A DNA stretch of 64,000 nt from Maricaulis salignorans (GTDB taxonomy: Bacteria > Pseudomonadota > Alphaproteobacteria > Caulobacterales > Aquidulcibacteraceae): assembly GCA_945891505.1 (NCBI GenBank), contig CAMDDL010000007.1, forward strand, positions 1 to 64,000, written 5' to 3'. Of the stretch, positions 63,310 through 64,000 are shown in pieces (position 1 is the stretch's first letter; each line of letters begins with the position of its first letter). A program made the position numbers and the translations under genes. The notes under the pieces were generated by a model. The model searched no databases. It was given only the letters and a program-made list of their open reading frames with translations, and was not told the origin of the DNA.

Positions 63310-64000
63310 GCTGCTTTGCTCCCGAGTTTATTGCTGGCCAATTCGGCCCCATCAGCCAGTGTCTTAAGTTTGGCCCAAACAATCTCGGAATCAACCGCAC
63401 CAAACCCCGCAAAGGTTGAGAACCCACAATCGGTACCTGCAATCACGCGCTCTCGACCGATAATTCCAGCAAAGCGTTCAATGCGTTCGGCAACCACACG
63501 GGGATGCTCAATGAAATTAGTAGTTGAATCAATCACGCCGGGAATCAGGATTTTGTCATCGGGAATGATGGCCAGCATCTCAACAAAATAGTTCCAGTCA
63601 TGCTGGTGACGGGGGTTCGAGGTCTCAAACAGCAAGCCTGCTGGCTTTGCTTTCATCAGCGTCGGCAAGATTACCCCCATTTCAACATCATGATGGTGGG
63701 GTCCCTCATAATTGCCCCAACATACGTGCATCCGAACACGGTCTGCCGGCACATTGCGAAGCGCGTGATTTAGGACATCAACATGCGTGCCGATGAGTTT
63801 AAGGTAGTCTGCATCGCTGCGGTCCTTATACATCATATGCCTCCCAAGCCCTAGATCTGGGCTATCAAGCTGTAAGATGAGGCCATCAGCCACGATTGCT
63901 TCATATTCAGGCCGCATGGCTTCAGCGAGCGCTTCGAGATAATCATCCTGCGTTGCATAATGCTCATTCGGCTGAAACAGTGCGATAACGCCTGGTGACG
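63306..64000 (-). CDS. cobalamin-independent methionine synthase-like protein (partial)
   Basis: At least 231 residues; the frame is open to the window end (64000), so the start is missing. It matches the catalytic C-terminal half of MetE and MetE-like proteins: PNEHY, EALAEAMRPEYEAIVADG, LQLDSPDLG, MHVCWGNYEGPHHHDV (zinc ligand Cys/His area), and GTDCGFSTFAGFG with the second zinc Cys. MetE-like proteins without the N-terminal domain are found in catabolic operons for methoxy or methylated compounds. Beside an HpcH/HpaI aldolase, a demethylation or methyl-transfer role is likelier than methionine synthesis, but this is inferred. Confidence 0.82.
   Translation of the reverse strand, partial: SPGVIALFQPNEHYATQDDYLEALAEAMRPEYEAIVADGLILQLDSPDLGLGRHMMYKDRSDADYLKLIGTHVDVLNHALRNVPADRVRMHVCWGNYEGPHHHDVEMGVILPTLMKAKPAGLLFETSNPRHQHDWNYFVEMLAIIPDDKILIPGVIDSTTNFIEHPRVVAERIERFAGIIGRERVIAGTDCGFSTFAGFGAVDSEIVWAKLKTLADGAELASNKLGSKAA

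Overview
The window looks like an alphaproteobacterium, most probably of the Caulobacterales (Caulobacter/Asticcacaulis-like). This is inferred from the Xanthomonas/Caulobacter-type TonB receptor beside tryptophan halogenases, a TipF-like degenerate EAL protein, a TacA-like sigma-54 regulator, the zwf-pgl-edd-glk order, and a RegB/RegA pair. It carries chromosomal-type genes (tRNA-Ser, hisC, tyrC, pyk, zwf) but also a complete plasmid-type replication and partition module (parA, a ribbon-helix-helix protein, a RepA-type initiator, and regularly spaced iterons). The simplest reading is a chromid or second chromosome seen around its origin; an integrated plasmid or a misjoined assembly are the alternatives.

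Layout: 0.1-6.3 kb holds housekeeping genes (tRNA-Ser, SCP2 and hydrolase, FkbM methyltransferase, sigma-54 regulator, hisC-tyrC). 6.4-7.6 kb is a TipF-like protein. 7.6-17.2 kb is an outer-membrane and periplasmic glucan locus: two flavin-dependent halogenase-family genes bracket a large TonB-dependent receptor, followed by an exported GH13 enzyme and an exported esterase. 17.3-21.6 kb holds a reductase, nucleoside hydrolase and ribokinase operon plus two ungrouped genes. 21.6-36.5 kb is one unbroken minus-strand run: an ABC importer of maltodextrin type, an exported amylase, then zwf-pgl-edd-glk-eda-pyk and an aldose epimerase, i.e. import, hydrolysis, phosphorylation and the whole Entner-Doudoroff route to pyruvate. 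36.8-46.5 kb is the divergent run: an RpiR/HexR-like regulator, glgB, glgX, malQ and a bacterial homologue of phosphorylase kinase alpha/beta.

The same 15-bp palindrome (TGTAG-N5-CTACA) lies between the importer genes and the RpiR regulator and again upstream of the TonB receptor 27 kb away. This suggests that one sugar-phosphate-sensing regulator coordinates outer-membrane uptake, inner-membrane import, the Entner-Doudoroff pathway and glycogen handling.

46.5-51.5 kb is the replication module, with TGTGGACACG repeats around parA, a long repA leader, five iterons at 22-23 bp spacing, and a decayed DUF4265 gene. 51.5-64 kb holds membrane glycosyltransferase-like and GtrA proteins, an EVE-domain protein, nagB-II/nagA, two flavoproteins, the RegBA two-component system, a degraded stretch with an HPF-like remnant, a secreted protein with an internal repeat, and a catabolic pair (HpcH/HpaI aldolase and a MetE-like protein cut by the window end).
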